This document shows positions 1-8,044 of a stretch of 64,000 bases of DNA, piece after piece (the first letter of the stretch is position 1; each line of letters begins with the position of its first letter). Below the pieces are notes generated by a model. The model saw only the letters and a program-made list of their open reading frames with translations, was not told the DNA's origin and did not search any database. Made by a program: the position numbers and the translations under genes. Origin of the DNA: Candidatus Ideonella esbjergensis (GTDB lineage: Bacteria; Pseudomonadota; Gammaproteobacteria; Burkholderiales; Burkholderiaceae_C); assembly GCA_016710065.1 (NCBI GenBank), contig JADJLP010000002.1, positions 124,001 to 188,000 of the forward strand, written 5' to 3'.

Positions 1-371
1 ACCTGGCCCGCAACAAGGTGAGCCTGTTCGCCAGCCGCAACACGCCCGACCTGGCCACCGGCCTGCCGGTGGGCAACACCTTTGCCAACCCCGACAACCT
101 GGCCATCGACGCGGACGGCAACATCTACATCGTTGAAGACCAGCCCGGCGGCGTGGAAGACATCTGGCTCACGGTGGACAAGGACAACGACGGTGTCGCC
201 GAAGGGGTGGCCAAGTGGGCCAGCCTCTCGACCGTTGGCGCCGAAAGCACCGGCCTGTACTTCGACCGCCAGCGCCCCGACCTGGCCTATGTGAACGTGC
301 AGCACCCCGACAGCGGCGTGGACCGCACCATCATGTTCCTGGCGCCCAGAAACTGTCGCAAGCCGCGCTGA
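1..371 (+). CDS. C-terminal part of a PhoX/DUF839-type phosphatase (5' end outside window)
   Basis: The reading frame is open from the window edge (codons start at base 3) to TGA at 369-371, giving about 122 residues of a C-terminus. Motifs such as NPDNLAIDADGNIYIVED and a calcium-binding-like acidic run (DKDNDGVAEG) match the C-terminal beta-propeller region of DUF839/PhoX alkaline phosphatases. In characterised members this region lies near the metal cofactor and phosphate esters are hydrolysed in the periplasm. The rest of the gene, including the signal peptide and active site, is outside the window. Its position beside olsB, phospholipases and phosphonate genes fits a phosphate-scavenging role. 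Some DUF839 proteins are not proven phosphatases, so the activity is inferred. Confidence 0.75.
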   Translation, partial: LARNKVSLFASRNTPDLATGLPVGNTFANPDNLAIDADGNIYIVEDQPGGVEDIWLTVDKDNDGVAEGVAKWASLSTVGAESTGLYFDRQRPDLAYVNVQHPDSGVDRTIMFLAPRNCRKPR

Positions 372-394
372 TGAGCAGCCGTGGCAGGCCACCG

Positions 395-434
395 ACGTCA
401 TGGCCATGTCACGGCGAATTCACCTTCGCGTCAC
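395..434 (+). promoter_or_regulatory. Candidate Pho box with four 11-bp-spaced half-sites, upstream of olsB
   Basis: TCA triplets occur at 398, 409, 420 and 431, exactly 11 bp apart. They form the half-sites ACGTCAT, ATGTCAC, AATTCAC and GCGTCAC with 4-bp spacers, like PhoB operators (CTGTCAT half-sites). No good -10 hexamer follows. The last half-site ends only 15 bp before the first ATG, so the olsB start may lie further downstream than annotated. Confidence 0.55.
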
Positions 435-448
435 GCTCAGCTTTCACG

Positions 449-1270
449 ATGGCGGACATGAACACACCCGCCCCCACCGTCACGTCGGCCATCGTTGTAG
501 AGCGCGCCCTGCCGCCCAGGACCGCTGCACCAGCTCCCCGGCTGGTGGCCACCTGGGCGCGCGACGAAGCCGAAGTGCGCGCCGCCCAGCGGCTGCGCTA
601 CCAGGTGTTTGCCGAAGAGATGGGTGCCAGCCTGAGCCCGCCGCCGGGCACCGCGCCGGGCCTGGACGTGGACGCCTTTGACGCGCATTGCGAGCACCTG
701 CTGGTGCGCACCTGCGAAACCGCCGATGCGCCGGCCCAGGTGGTGGGCACCTACCGCGTGCTCACCCCCGACGCCGCGCGCCGCATGGGTGGCCTGTACA
801 GCGACACCGAGTTCGACCTGAGCCCGCTGAACCCGCTGCGCCCGCAGATGGCCGAACTCGGCCGCAGCTGCACCGCGCCGCAGTGGCGCTCGGGCGCCGT
901 CATCCTGATGCTGTGGTCCAGCCTGGCCGAGTTCATGCACCGCAACCACCTGGACCTGATGGTGGGCTGTGCCAGCGTGCCCATGGGCGACGGTGGCCAC
1001 GCGGCGGCCAGCCTGTGGGAGCAACTGCGCCACAGCCACCTGGCCGCACCTGAGCAACAGGTGAGCCCGCGCCTGGCCCTGCCGGTGGACGAGCTGCGCG
1101 GCGATCTGGTGGTGGAGCCGCCGCCGCTGATCAAGGGCTACCTCAAGTGCGGCGCCAAGCTGCTGGGCGCGCCGGCCTGGGACCCGGACTTCGGCTGCGC
1201 CGATTTGCCGATGATGCTCAGGCTGTCGGATCTGCCGGATTCATACCGCCGCCGCTTTCTGGCGGGCTGA
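449..1270 (+). CDS. olsB: OlsB-like ornithine N-acyltransferase (acyl-ACP:ornithine, GNAT fold)
   Basis: The product is 273 residues. The RLRYQVFAEEMGA segment (about residues 48-60), the ELGRSC motif and the later MVGCASVPMGD segment are typical of the OlsB/hemolysin-like acyltransferase family. OlsB N-acylates ornithine with a 3-hydroxyacyl chain from ACP, the first step to phosphorus-free ornithine lipids; the second step, OlsA, is not seen here. Two ATG codons (449 and 458) are possible and neither has a clear ribosome binding site. A candidate Pho box lies just upstream, which fits the known induction of ornithine lipids under phosphate limitation. Some family members acylate other amines, so the substrate is by homology. 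Confidence 0.75.
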   Translation: MADMNTPAPTVTSAIVVERALPPRTAAPAPRLVATWARDEAEVRAAQRLRYQVFAEEMGASLSPPPGTAPGLDVDAFDAHCEHLLVRTCETADAPAQVVGTYRVLTPDAARRMGGLYSDTEFDLSPLNPLRPQMAELGRSCTAPQWRSGAVILMLWSSLAEFMHRNHLDLMVGCASVPMGDGGHAAASLWEQLRHSHLAAPEQQVSPRLALPVDELRGDLVVEPPPLIKGYLKCGAKLLGAPAWDPDFGCADLPMMLRLSDLPDSYRRRFLAG

Positions 1271-1364
1271 GCGGCACGAGGTTCAAGCACTCCAGCGCTG
1301 CGCTGCGCCTTGAACCGGCTGTTGTTCGCCGCCATGCCGGGGTGACCGTCGGCCCCATCACCGC

Positions 1365-1387
1365 GCGTCACACAAAGACCGTATCCT
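1365..1387 (+). promoter_or_regulatory. Weak candidate Pho promoter of the patatin gene
   Basis: GCGTCAC (1365-1371) is followed after 10 bp by TATCCT (1382-1387). This is the same half-site-N10-minus-10 spacing seen at the other Pho-type promoters here. The expected second half-site 11 bp upstream is shifted by one base (CCCATCA, TCA at 1358), so this is only a weak candidate. Confidence 0.3.
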
Positions 1388-1453
1388 GTCCTGCACACCC
1401 TCTTGTGCGGTATCGACTGGAACGCATTGAACAGCCCGGCCCCACTGACGCCC

Positions 1454-2521
1454 ATGAACCAGCACGCGGATGGCGCCGCCGGCACGCTGACCGGCTGGTG
1501 GCGGCGCCTGCGGACGCCGCAGCGCCGCATCAACCTGGCCCTGCAGGGCGGCGGCGCGCACGGCGCGTTCACCTGGGGCGTGCTGGACGCGTTGTTGCAA
1601 GACCCGCGCGTCCAGTTCGAGGGGCTCAGCGGCAGCAGCGCTGGTGCCATGAATGCCGTCGCGCTGGCCAACGGCTGGTTGAGCGGCGGCCGCGAAGGTG
1701 CCCGGCAGGGCCTGGCGGATTTCTGGGCCGGCGTGGGTCAGCAGATGCCCATGGCCATGGTGACCCAGGGCGAAGGCGATGCCTTCAGCCTGTCACCCGC
1801 GAGCAAGCTGCTGGCGAACTGGGCTTCGTACTTCTCGCCAGCGCAGATCAACCCGTTTGACCTGAACCCGCTGCGCGACCTGATCGTGCAGCAGATCGAC
1901 TTCGAGCGGTTGCGCGCAGGCTCGTCGTTCAAGCTGTTCATCGGTGCCACCCAGGCCAACACCGGCAAGCTGCGGGTGTTTCGGGAGGCCGAGCTGACGG
2001 CCGAGATGCTGTTGGCGTCGGCCTGTCTGCCCAAGATCCACCACCCCGTGGACATCGCCGGTGAGCCGTACTGGGACGGTGGTTACTCGGCCAACCCTGC
2101 CGTCTTTCCCTTGTTCTGCGACTGCGACGCCAGCGATGTGCTGCTGGTGCTGCTGAGTCCGCTGCAACACCAGGCCACGCCGCGCACGGCCGATGAGATC
2201 GACGCCCGCATCGCCGAGCTGTCGTTCAGCGCTCACTTCATGCGCGAGATGCGGATGTTCGCCAGTGCATCTGCCTACGCCGAGCCCAGCTTTCTGACGC
2301 GAGGCCGCCTGGAGCGCCGCCTGCAGCAAATGCGCTTTCACATGATCGATTCGAGCCAACTCACCAGCCTGCAGCGCACCGAAACCAAGCTTCTGGCCCA
2401 TGCGCCATTTCTGGCGCTGCTGTGTGAACAAGGCCAGGCTCGCGGCAAGGCCTGGCTGGCCGAGCATGTGGGCAGCATAGGTCAGCGATCGACGGTGGAC
2501 ATTCAGAGAATGTTCGCTTGA
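1454..2521 (+). CDS. Patatin-like phospholipase
   Basis: The 355-residue protein has all patatin landmarks: the oxyanion-hole loop GGGAHG, the nucleophile elbow GSSAG, and DGG with the catalytic Asp of the Ser-Asp dyad (YWDGGYSANP). The family are lipid acyl hydrolases or esterases. There is no obvious signal peptide, so a cytoplasmic or membrane-associated role is likely. The ATG at 1454 is chosen; an in-frame TTG at 1403 would add 17 residues but lacks a ribosome binding site. Its place between olsB and other lipid- and phosphate-related genes suggests a role in phospholipid turnover, which is inference. Confidence 0.85.
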   Translation: MNQHADGAAGTLTGWWRRLRTPQRRINLALQGGGAHGAFTWGVLDALLQDPRVQFEGLSGSSAGAMNAVALANGWLSGGREGARQGLADFWAGVGQQMPMAMVTQGEGDAFSLSPASKLLANWASYFSPAQINPFDLNPLRDLIVQQIDFERLRAGSSFKLFIGATQANTGKLRVFREAELTAEMLLASACLPKIHHPVDIAGEPYWDGGYSANPAVFPLFCDCDASDVLLVLLSPLQHQATPRTADEIDARIAELSFSAHFMREMRMFASASAYAEPSFLTRGRLERRLQQMRFHMIDSSQLTSLQRTETKLLAHAPFLALLCEQGQARGKAWLAEHVGSIGQRSTVDIQRMFA

Positions 2522-2543
2522 GCGATCGGTTGTGCCGTGACCG

Positions 2544-2960
2544 CTACGCTGGCTTGGCGCCTGCCAGTGCCCGCACGGCCCTGAACGTGCCAAGCTCGCG
2601 CGCCAGCCCGAAGCAGGTGTAGACCGCCAGGGCCGTTGCAGGTGTGGCATGGGGCCGGTCCAGCAGGAGCAGGGCCACCGATGCCAAGCCGTTGCACCAC
2701 AGCAGGATGATGGATGCTTTGCCATGGACGCTGGACCACAGTTCCTTGCGAACGGCTGACCAGGTCTGCGCGACCCGAAAAGCGTCTGGGAAAGCATGCA
2801 AGGCATGGGATTGCAGCGCACCAGCGATGAGCCCGGCCGCGAACGCGCCCAGCAACAGCCCGAGTCGCTGCTGGGCGGAGGTGACCAACAAAATCCCCAG
2901 GACTGTTCCGTAGAGCAAGATCAGTTGGATGTTGGTGCGAATGGTGAGACTTGAATGCAT
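2544..2960 (-). CDS. Small integral membrane protein of unknown function
   Basis: A 138-residue protein with three or four likely membrane segments (about residues 10-30, 33-50, 80-98 and possibly 105-120) and no motif I recognise. It is the last gene of a three-gene leftward unit behind the M14 peptidase and alpha/beta hydrolase genes, starting 23 bp after the hydrolase stop. It faces the patatin gene tail to tail with a 22-bp gap. Function cannot be assigned; co-transcription with the hydrolase is likely from spacing alone. Confidence 0.6.
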   Translation of the reverse strand: MHSSLTIRTNIQLILLYGTVLGILLVTSAQQRLGLLLGAFAAGLIAGALQSHALHAFPDAFRVAQTWSAVRKELWSSVHGKASIILLWCNGLASVALLLLDRPHATPATALAVYTCFGLARELGTFRAVRALAGAKPA

Positions 2961-2983
2961 GTGGGTTCACCCGCTTGTGTTCA

Positions 2984-3754
2984 TTAGTTCCAGGAGTCCG
3001 ACATCCATGCGCCAACCCTTTCAGCCACCCAGCAGCCATCATCGAGCGGCAGGTCGTGACCTGCATGGGGGTGGATGGCCAGCGCAGTGTGCCAATGCTG
3101 GGCCAAGCGCTGCGAGCAACGGGTGTCCACCAACCCGTCATGCTGGCTGGTGAGCAGCAGCAGGGGTACCTTCGGGCGCTGTGATGGCGCGGCGTAGCCT
3201 GCGGCGGCCCAAAGCTGGCGCAGGGCGTTGGCGGCCGATACAGGGTGGGTCTCGCGCAGCCCCTGCCATTGGGCCAGCAGGGCCTGGGCTGGGGCGGTGC
3301 CGGCAGCATGGCGACGGCTGGTCAGCCGCAGCACGATTTCTTCACAGCGCAAGGGTTGGCGCCACTGCAACATCAACCGCAGCAGCCAGGGCCAGTTGCC
3401 GGGCCGCATGCGCCAGTGCAGCGGGCTGATGCCGCGCAGGCTGGTGTTGATCAGCACGCCAGCGGCAATCTCGTCAGGAAAGCGGCTGGCCCAGTCCACG
3501 GCCACCATGCCGCCCAGCGACATGGCCAACAGGTGGTAGGGCGGCGCAATGCCCTGCGCGCGCAGCGCTGTGCGGCAGGATTCGGCCATGTCAGGCACCC
3601 GCAGCGGGCTGGCCTGCCCGTACAGCGCACCGTTGCCGGGTAGGTCCAGCGCAATCACCTGGGCGTCGCCCAACTGCGCCTGCAACAGCGCGGGGAAGCC
3701 ACCCCAGTGGTCACTTTCGCGCGTGAGGCCGCGCATCAATATCCACGTCTTCAT
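2984..3754 (-). CDS. Alpha/beta-fold hydrolase
   Basis: The 256-residue protein has the alpha/beta hydrolase landmarks: ALDLPGNG after strand 3, nucleophile elbow AMSLGG (Ser), SQHDGLVDTRC with the acid residue, and AGHDLPLDD with the catalytic His. It probably cleaves an ester or amide; the substrate is unknown. The ATG at 3752-3754 overlaps the upstream peptidase stop codon (ATGA at 3751-3754), which supports this start and implies translational coupling. Pairing with a carboxypeptidase-like gene suggests a shared substrate pathway, but nothing identifies it. Confidence 0.8.
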   Translation of the reverse strand: MKTWILMRGLTRESDHWGGFPALLQAQLGDAQVIALDLPGNGALYGQASPLRVPDMAESCRTALRAQGIAPPYHLLAMSLGGMVAVDWASRFPDEIAAGVLINTSLRGISPLHWRMRPGNWPWLLRLMLQWRQPLRCEEIVLRLTSRRHAAGTAPAQALLAQWQGLRETHPVSAANALRQLWAAAGYAAPSQRPKVPLLLLTSQHDGLVDTRCSQRLAQHWHTALAIHPHAGHDLPLDDGCWVAERVGAWMSDSWN

Positions 3755-4773
3755 GTTCTGCCATACCAGCGCGCCAGCGCCAGATCGTGGTGGCGCTGGC
3801 GGTGCACGCCTTCGGGCCGCCAGCGTTGGTGGCTGGCCGCAGCGCGGGTGACCAGGTCGAGCCAGCCCAGGTGGCGGCGCAGCACGCGTTGCTGGCGATG
3901 CTCGATCAGCGGGTTGAAGATGCCGTGGCGCGAGAACAGCTGGCGCGGGTTCTTCTTGATCCACATCCACGAGCCCATCTCCAGCGTGAGCGGCAGGAAC
4001 ACGTTCGAGCTGTCGTGCGCCGTGGCCTGCAGGTAGAGGTGGTCCCACAGGTCACCGTGGGCGAGGTACTGCCGGCTTTGCGGCTCGATCACGTAGCGGT
4101 GGTGCAGCAGGCTCTGGTCGGTGAGTTCGCCCAGCGCATGCAGTTCGGGCAGATGGGCGATCGGGAGGGCGGTGTGCGCGAACGGAAACCAGATGCGGTC
4201 GATGAGGCCGAAGCCCGAATGGCAGTCCACGGCAATGCTGAAAGGGCGGCCCAGCAGCTCGCGATGAACCACGTCGCACAAGGCCTGGCTCTCCACTTGC
4301 ATGGGCGCCCCCTCGGGTCCGCGGTACCAGGGCAGGTTGGCACTCGCGCGGTGGCCACCCAGCAGGAAGGGGGCACCGTGCTGCGCATCCACCGGTGCGT
4401 TGCGCATGAGGTCGACGCCTTGCGGGTTGGCGCGGGTGCCCAGCGCCAGGCCACCGGGGTTCAGCAGTGGCACGAACAGCAGGCGCACCGTGTCCAGCAT
4501 CCTGTGCAGACTGTCGTCCCAGCGCAGCCGCATCACCAGGCTGCGCAGGTAGGCAATGACCACCTCGGCGCCGATGCGCTCCAGCCCATGCACGCCGCCG
4601 ATGTAGGCCACGGCCGGCAGTGTCGCGTCGCCGCGGCCCAGGCTGTAGGCGTGCACTGGCCACTGGCGCGGCCCATGCGCTACCGTGCACAACAGTTGCC
4701 GGGTCATCAGCGGCCCGGCCTGCTCGGCCAGGGCCTGCAGTTCCAGCAGTTCTGGCAGCTCAGCGTGGGCCAC
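3751..4773 (-). CDS. M14-family zinc carboxypeptidase / deacylase-like protein
   Basis: A 340-residue protein with the M14 zinc-site signature. GVHGLE gives the HxxE pair (about residues 60-63), DCHSG gives the third ligand His, and LTLEMGS carries the likely catalytic Glu. Members remove C-terminal amino acids or, in the succinylglutamate desuccinylase/aspartoacylase branch, cleave N-acyl amino acids. No signal peptide is visible, so it is probably cytoplasmic. The only start available after the upstream in-frame stop is GTG at 4771-4773. It is the first gene of the unit with the alpha/beta hydrolase and membrane protein. Exact specificity is unknown. Confidence 0.75.
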   Translation of the reverse strand: MAHAELPELLELQALAEQAGPLMTRQLLCTVAHGPRQWPVHAYSLGRGDATLPAVAYIGGVHGLERIGAEVVIAYLRSLVMRLRWDDSLHRMLDTVRLLFVPLLNPGGLALGTRANPQGVDLMRNAPVDAQHGAPFLLGGHRASANLPWYRGPEGAPMQVESQALCDVVHRELLGRPFSIAVDCHSGFGLIDRIWFPFAHTALPIAHLPELHALGELTDQSLLHHRYVIEPQSRQYLAHGDLWDHLYLQATAHDSSNVFLPLTLEMGSWMWIKKNPRQLFSRHGIFNPLIEHRQQRVLRRHLGWLDLVTRAAASHQRWRPEGVHRQRHHDLALARWYGRT

Positions 4774-4893
4774 GGCGTGGGCACAGAAGCAGGTGGTGCA
4801 TCAGCACAGCATACGGGGTCGGCTTGCCATGAAACCGTCACACAAGCGCGCTAGCCTGACCCTCTCGCTGTCATCGCGTTGCGCCTGCAGACC

Positions 4894-5025
4894 ATGCCCA
4901 CATCCCTGGTACGCCGCTGGATCACCCACCCCACACTTGCCTTGGGAGGCAGCCTGTTGTGGGGTGTGGTGGAGTTGCTGGCGCTGGCGCGCTCGCGCGT
5001 CGCGGCCAAGGTGCTGGCACGCTGA
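4894..5025 (+). CDS. Possible 43-residue single-pass membrane microprotein
   Basis: ATG at 4894 opens a 43-codon frame ending in TGA at 5023-5025. The peptide has a basic N-terminus (LVRRW), one hydrophobic segment (about residues 15-33) and a basic tail (ARSRVAAKVLAR), typical of small single-pass membrane proteins. There is no strong ribosome binding site. It sits alone between the M14 operon promoter region and a repeat element. It may be spurious. Confidence 0.3.
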   Translation: MPTSLVRRWITHPTLALGGSLLWGVVELLALARSRVAAKVLAR

Positions 5026-5085
5026 TTCAGCCTGATTTCGAAGACGTCGAAGAGGTGGCGCGCTCGTCAGCGCAGCAGCTGAAAT

Positions 5086-5473
5086 CGGCGCATAGCGGCC
5101 GGCCGTATTTCGTCATTCCCGCGCAGGCGGGAATCCAGGTTTTCGCGCTCACACATCCGTGGCGGGGCAGAGGCCGCCGGGTACCCGACACCCTCTGCCT
5201 GAGACAGCGGTGGCGCGCCACCAGTTGGGCCGTCACCGGCAGTGGTTGCAGGGCAGTGGTGGTGCCTTCGGGCGGAGGGCACATTCGCGTTTGGGTAGAG
5301 AGCTCCGAGGGCCAAGGCGGAACAAGAGAGCTCAGGTGCAACAGGGGGCACGGCGCTTGTCCGCGAGGAGTCCGTAGGCCGAAGGTACCGCCGCTGCGCT
5401 GCCGCAGCCGAGGCAAAGACATGGATTCCCGCCTGCGCGGGAATGACGAAATACGGCCGGCTGCAATGCGCCG
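5086..5473. repeat. MITE-like repeat element, copy 1, with about 52-bp terminal inverted repeats
   Basis: Arms at 5086-5137 and 5422-5473 are near-perfect inverted repeats that include the hairpin-forming core CGTCATTCCCGCG...GCGGGAATCC. The 284-bp interior has no convincing gene. The interior is homologous, in opposite orientation, to the element at 12700-13150, so this is a dispersed repeat and not a one-off palindrome. It fills most of the 5026-5582 intergenic gap. Confidence 0.75.
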
Positions 5474-5554
5474 TGAACGGTAGTCAGGCCTCGCAGCGTC
5501 TTGATGCTCTTTTATGCAGGGCATTTTGGCCCGCACGGGCCGGGTTGAGCGGCT

Positions 5555-5577
5555 GGAGCGGCCGGTAGGGCCGCTCC
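5555..5577 (-). terminator. Strong hairpin after the phospholipase C gene
   Basis: GGAGCGGCC pairs perfectly with GGCCGCTCC across a 5-nt loop, 5 bp downstream of the phospholipase C stop codon. No T-tract follows on the minus strand, so it may stabilise the 3' end more than act as a classical intrinsic terminator. Confidence 0.5.
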
Positions 5578-5582
5578 ATGCA

Positions 5583-7802
5583 TCAGCCTCCGATGGGCAA
5601 TTGCCTGGCGATGGCCACGCCGCCCATGGCCGGGTCGCTCAGCGAGGGGCCACCCGTTTCCAGGCGGCCGGCAAAGCGGCGCGTGTAGCCCTGCAGGCGG
5701 TGCACCTTGACGGTGAAGTCATACCAGTTGGCGCTGCTTTGCAGTGAGCGCGTGAGCCTGAAGCTGCTGTTCGCCACCACGCTTTGCACCGTGCCGGCCG
5801 TGGCGTTGAAGTAGGCGTTGGGCTGCAGTGTGAACACACAGGGGCCCTTGCCGGTGTTGACCAGGTTGATCACCAGTTCGCGGTTTGCCGCGTCGTAGCT
5901 GATCTCCACGTCGGGGTTGGCGCTGTCATCGCCGGCCACCAGCGCGGCATTGCCGGTGAAGTGACGGTGGAAGCCGTTCGGCCCAAGCACCCACAGGTCG
6001 TAGGTGCCGCTGGCGCCGGGTTGCCATTGGTCCTTCAGGCGCTTGCCGGCTTCCACCGTGTACCGGCGCGGCAGTTGGTCGAGGTGCAGGCGGTCGTACA
6101 CATGGAAGACGGCGCCGGCGCGTCCGGTGTTGCTGAACACCAGCTCCACGGTCGGCCCCGATTGGCGGGCCGCGTGTTGGCGCACCTTGCTGGTCACCTT
6201 CAGCTCATAGGGCAAGGCGCGCGATGGGCGCACGCCCGTGGCCTGTTGCGGCAGGGTGAGCGCCAGCGGGTCGGGCGGCGTGGTGCGCTGGGGCAGTGCA
6301 CGGGCCCGGTTGGCCAGGGCCACGGTGCTGGGCAACGATTGGAAGAAGTCGTCATCGCTGGCATGGCCGAAGTTGAAGGCGCTGGTCAGATCGCCACACA
6401 CCGCACGACGCCAGGCGCTGATGTTGGGCTCCATCACGCCAAAGCGTTGCTCCAGGAAGCGGATCACCGAGGTGTGGTCGGTGACTTGGGAGTTGACCCA
6501 GCCACCCTTGCTCCAGGGCGAGATGACGTACATGGGCACCCGCGGGCCCAGGCCGTAGGCACGGTGCAGCAGCGCCTGCTCGGCGGGGTCGTCGAAGTAG
6601 CCGGGGTAGGGCAGCAGGTGCTCGTGGTACTCGCCCGTGGTGTCCACGGTCGAGTCGCCAGCTTTGACCGCACCGACCATGCCAGGGCCACCGCTGATGT
6701 ACGACGGCGCTGCAGGCGGGGGCACGTGGTCGAAGAAGCCGTCGTTCTCGTCGAAGTTGATGAACAGCACCGTCTTGGCCCAGACCTCGGGGTTGGCGGT
6801 GAGCGCGTCCAGCACACGGGCGGTGTAGTCGGCGCCTTGCGCGGGGCTGGAGGGGCCGGGGTGCTCAGAGCCCTCGGCCGTGGCCACCACCCAGCTCACC
6901 TGGGGCAGCTTGCCGGTCAGCACGTCCTGCTTGAGCAGGTCCAGGTCGCGTGTGCTCACGCCACGTTCGCGCAGGGCCTGCGAGTAGCCGGGCTTCTGGA
7001 ACCAGGCGGCGCGGAAATTCTGGAATCCGGCCAACGAGTTGTCGGTGAAGTTGTCGGCCATGTTCTCGTACACCTGCCACGAGATACCTGCTTTCTGCAG
7101 GCGCTCGGGGTAGGTGGTCCAGCTGTAGCCGCCATCGCCGTAGTCGGCATCGAACCAGTCGTAGTCGTTGTAGGTGGACGGGCCATTGCCCTTGCGCAGC
7201 GGGTCATTGGTGCCGGTCCACAGGAACAGGCGGTTGGTGTTGGTGCCGCCCTGGAACGAGCAGTGGTAGGCGTCGCACAGTGTGAAGGCCTCGGCCAGCG
7301 CGAACTGGAAGGGCATATCGGCACGCGCGAAGTAGCCCATCGAGTGGTTGCGCTTGGCGGCAGGCCAGTTGTTCATCAGGCCGTTGTTCCACGCGTCTTG
7401 GGCGTTGGTCCACGAGTGCGGTGTGCCTTCCACCCGCATCACGTCGAAGTTCTGCCGCGTGTTGAGGCGAAACGGTGCAATGGCCGGCACCGCACTGCCC
7501 GGCGTGGCATTGGGTTGCACCCACACGGTCTGGCCAGCGATGGCGGGGGCATTGGGTACCGGGATGGGAAAGCGGTCACCAAAGCCCCGCACGCCGGCCA
7601 GCGTGCCGAAGTAGTGGTCGAACGAACGGTTCTCCTGGGTCAGGATGACGACGTGTTGCACATCTTGCAGGGTGCCGGTCTTGCGGTGGGCTTCGATGGC
7701 CAATGCGCGCTGGATGGCGGGTGGGAAGCTGCTGAGCGCCAAGGTGGCGCCCCCTGCGGTCGCGGCGTTGCGCAGAAAGCTGCGGCGGTTGGAATCGGTC
7801 AT
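5583..7802 (-). CDS. Phosphocholine-specific phospholipase C, Tat-exported
   Basis: A 739-residue protein. The N-terminus carries a twin-arginine motif (NRRSFLRN) followed by a hydrophobic stretch. The phosphoesterase domain (about residues 45-460) opens with TQENRSFDHYFG, the metal/nucleophile signature of acid phosphatase/PlcH-type enzymes. The C-terminal 250 residues resemble two DUF756 domains. Length and layout match bacterial PlcN/PlcH enzymes that release phosphocholine or similar head groups from phospholipids. The ATG at 7800-7802 is chosen because it follows GAGGACC and starts the Tat signal; an upstream in-frame start would add a non-conserved leader. A Pho-type promoter is seen upstream, fitting phosphate scavenging. 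Confidence 0.9.
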   Translation of the reverse strand: MTDSNRRSFLRNAATAGGATLALSSFPPAIQRALAIEAHRKTGTLQDVQHVVILTQENRSFDHYFGTLAGVRGFGDRFPIPVPNAPAIAGQTVWVQPNATPGSAVPAIAPFRLNTRQNFDVMRVEGTPHSWTNAQDAWNNGLMNNWPAAKRNHSMGYFARADMPFQFALAEAFTLCDAYHCSFQGGTNTNRLFLWTGTNDPLRKGNGPSTYNDYDWFDADYGDGGYSWTTYPERLQKAGISWQVYENMADNFTDNSLAGFQNFRAAWFQKPGYSQALRERGVSTRDLDLLKQDVLTGKLPQVSWVVATAEGSEHPGPSSPAQGADYTARVLDALTANPEVWAKTVLFINFDENDGFFDHVPPPAAPSYISGGPGMVGAVKAGDSTVDTTGEYHEHLLPYPGYFDDPAEQALLHRAYGLGPRVPMYVISPWSKGGWVNSQVTDHTSVIRFLEQRFGVMEPNISAWRRAVCGDLTSAFNFGHASDDDFFQSLPSTVALANRARALPQRTTPPDPLALTLPQQATGVRPSRALPYELKVTSKVRQHAARQSGPTVELVFSNTGRAGAVFHVYDRLHLDQLPRRYTVEAGKRLKDQWQPGASGTYDLWVLGPNGFHRHFTGNAALVAGDDSANPDVEISYDAANRELVINLVNTGKGPCVFTLQPNAYFNATAGTVQSVVANSSFRLTRSLQSSANWYDFTVKVHRLQGYTRRFAGRLETGGPSLSDPAMGGVAIARQLPIGG

Positions 7803-7910
7803 GGTGGTCCTCGGTCTGGGTTCGTGGAGCCTGGTGTGGCGGTGCGGGTGTCCGTACTGCTGCGACGAGCGGCAAGCCACGGTGCATGGCATGGCTGGTT
7901 GCAGAGCGCA

Positions 7911-7955
7911 AATCTAGGCATCGCGCGTGACAACAGCGCGTCCGAACCATGACGT
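7911..7955 (-). promoter_or_regulatory. Candidate Pho promoter of the phospholipase C gene
   Basis: On the minus strand, ACGTCAT (7949-7955) and TTGTCAC (7927-7933) are 22 bp apart and flank a degenerate middle half-site (CGGACGC). After exactly 10 bp comes the -10-like TAGATT (7911-7916). The spacing equals that at the phnG, pstS and porin promoters in this window. Confidence 0.55.
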
Positions 7956-8044
7956 GGGGGGGCAGCTCCGCGGGAATGACGCAATGCGCCAGAACCGGCC
8001 GGCGAGCGCTGCGGCGACTCTGTGTTTTCGGACGCGAGGTTGCG

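Noticed and set aside
5784..7952. A long plus-strand open frame of about 720 codons opposite the phospholipase C gene
   Set aside because: It is the antisense shadow of a well-supported gene in GC-rich DNA. The peptide is Gly/Val/His/Arg-rich with no recognisable domain.
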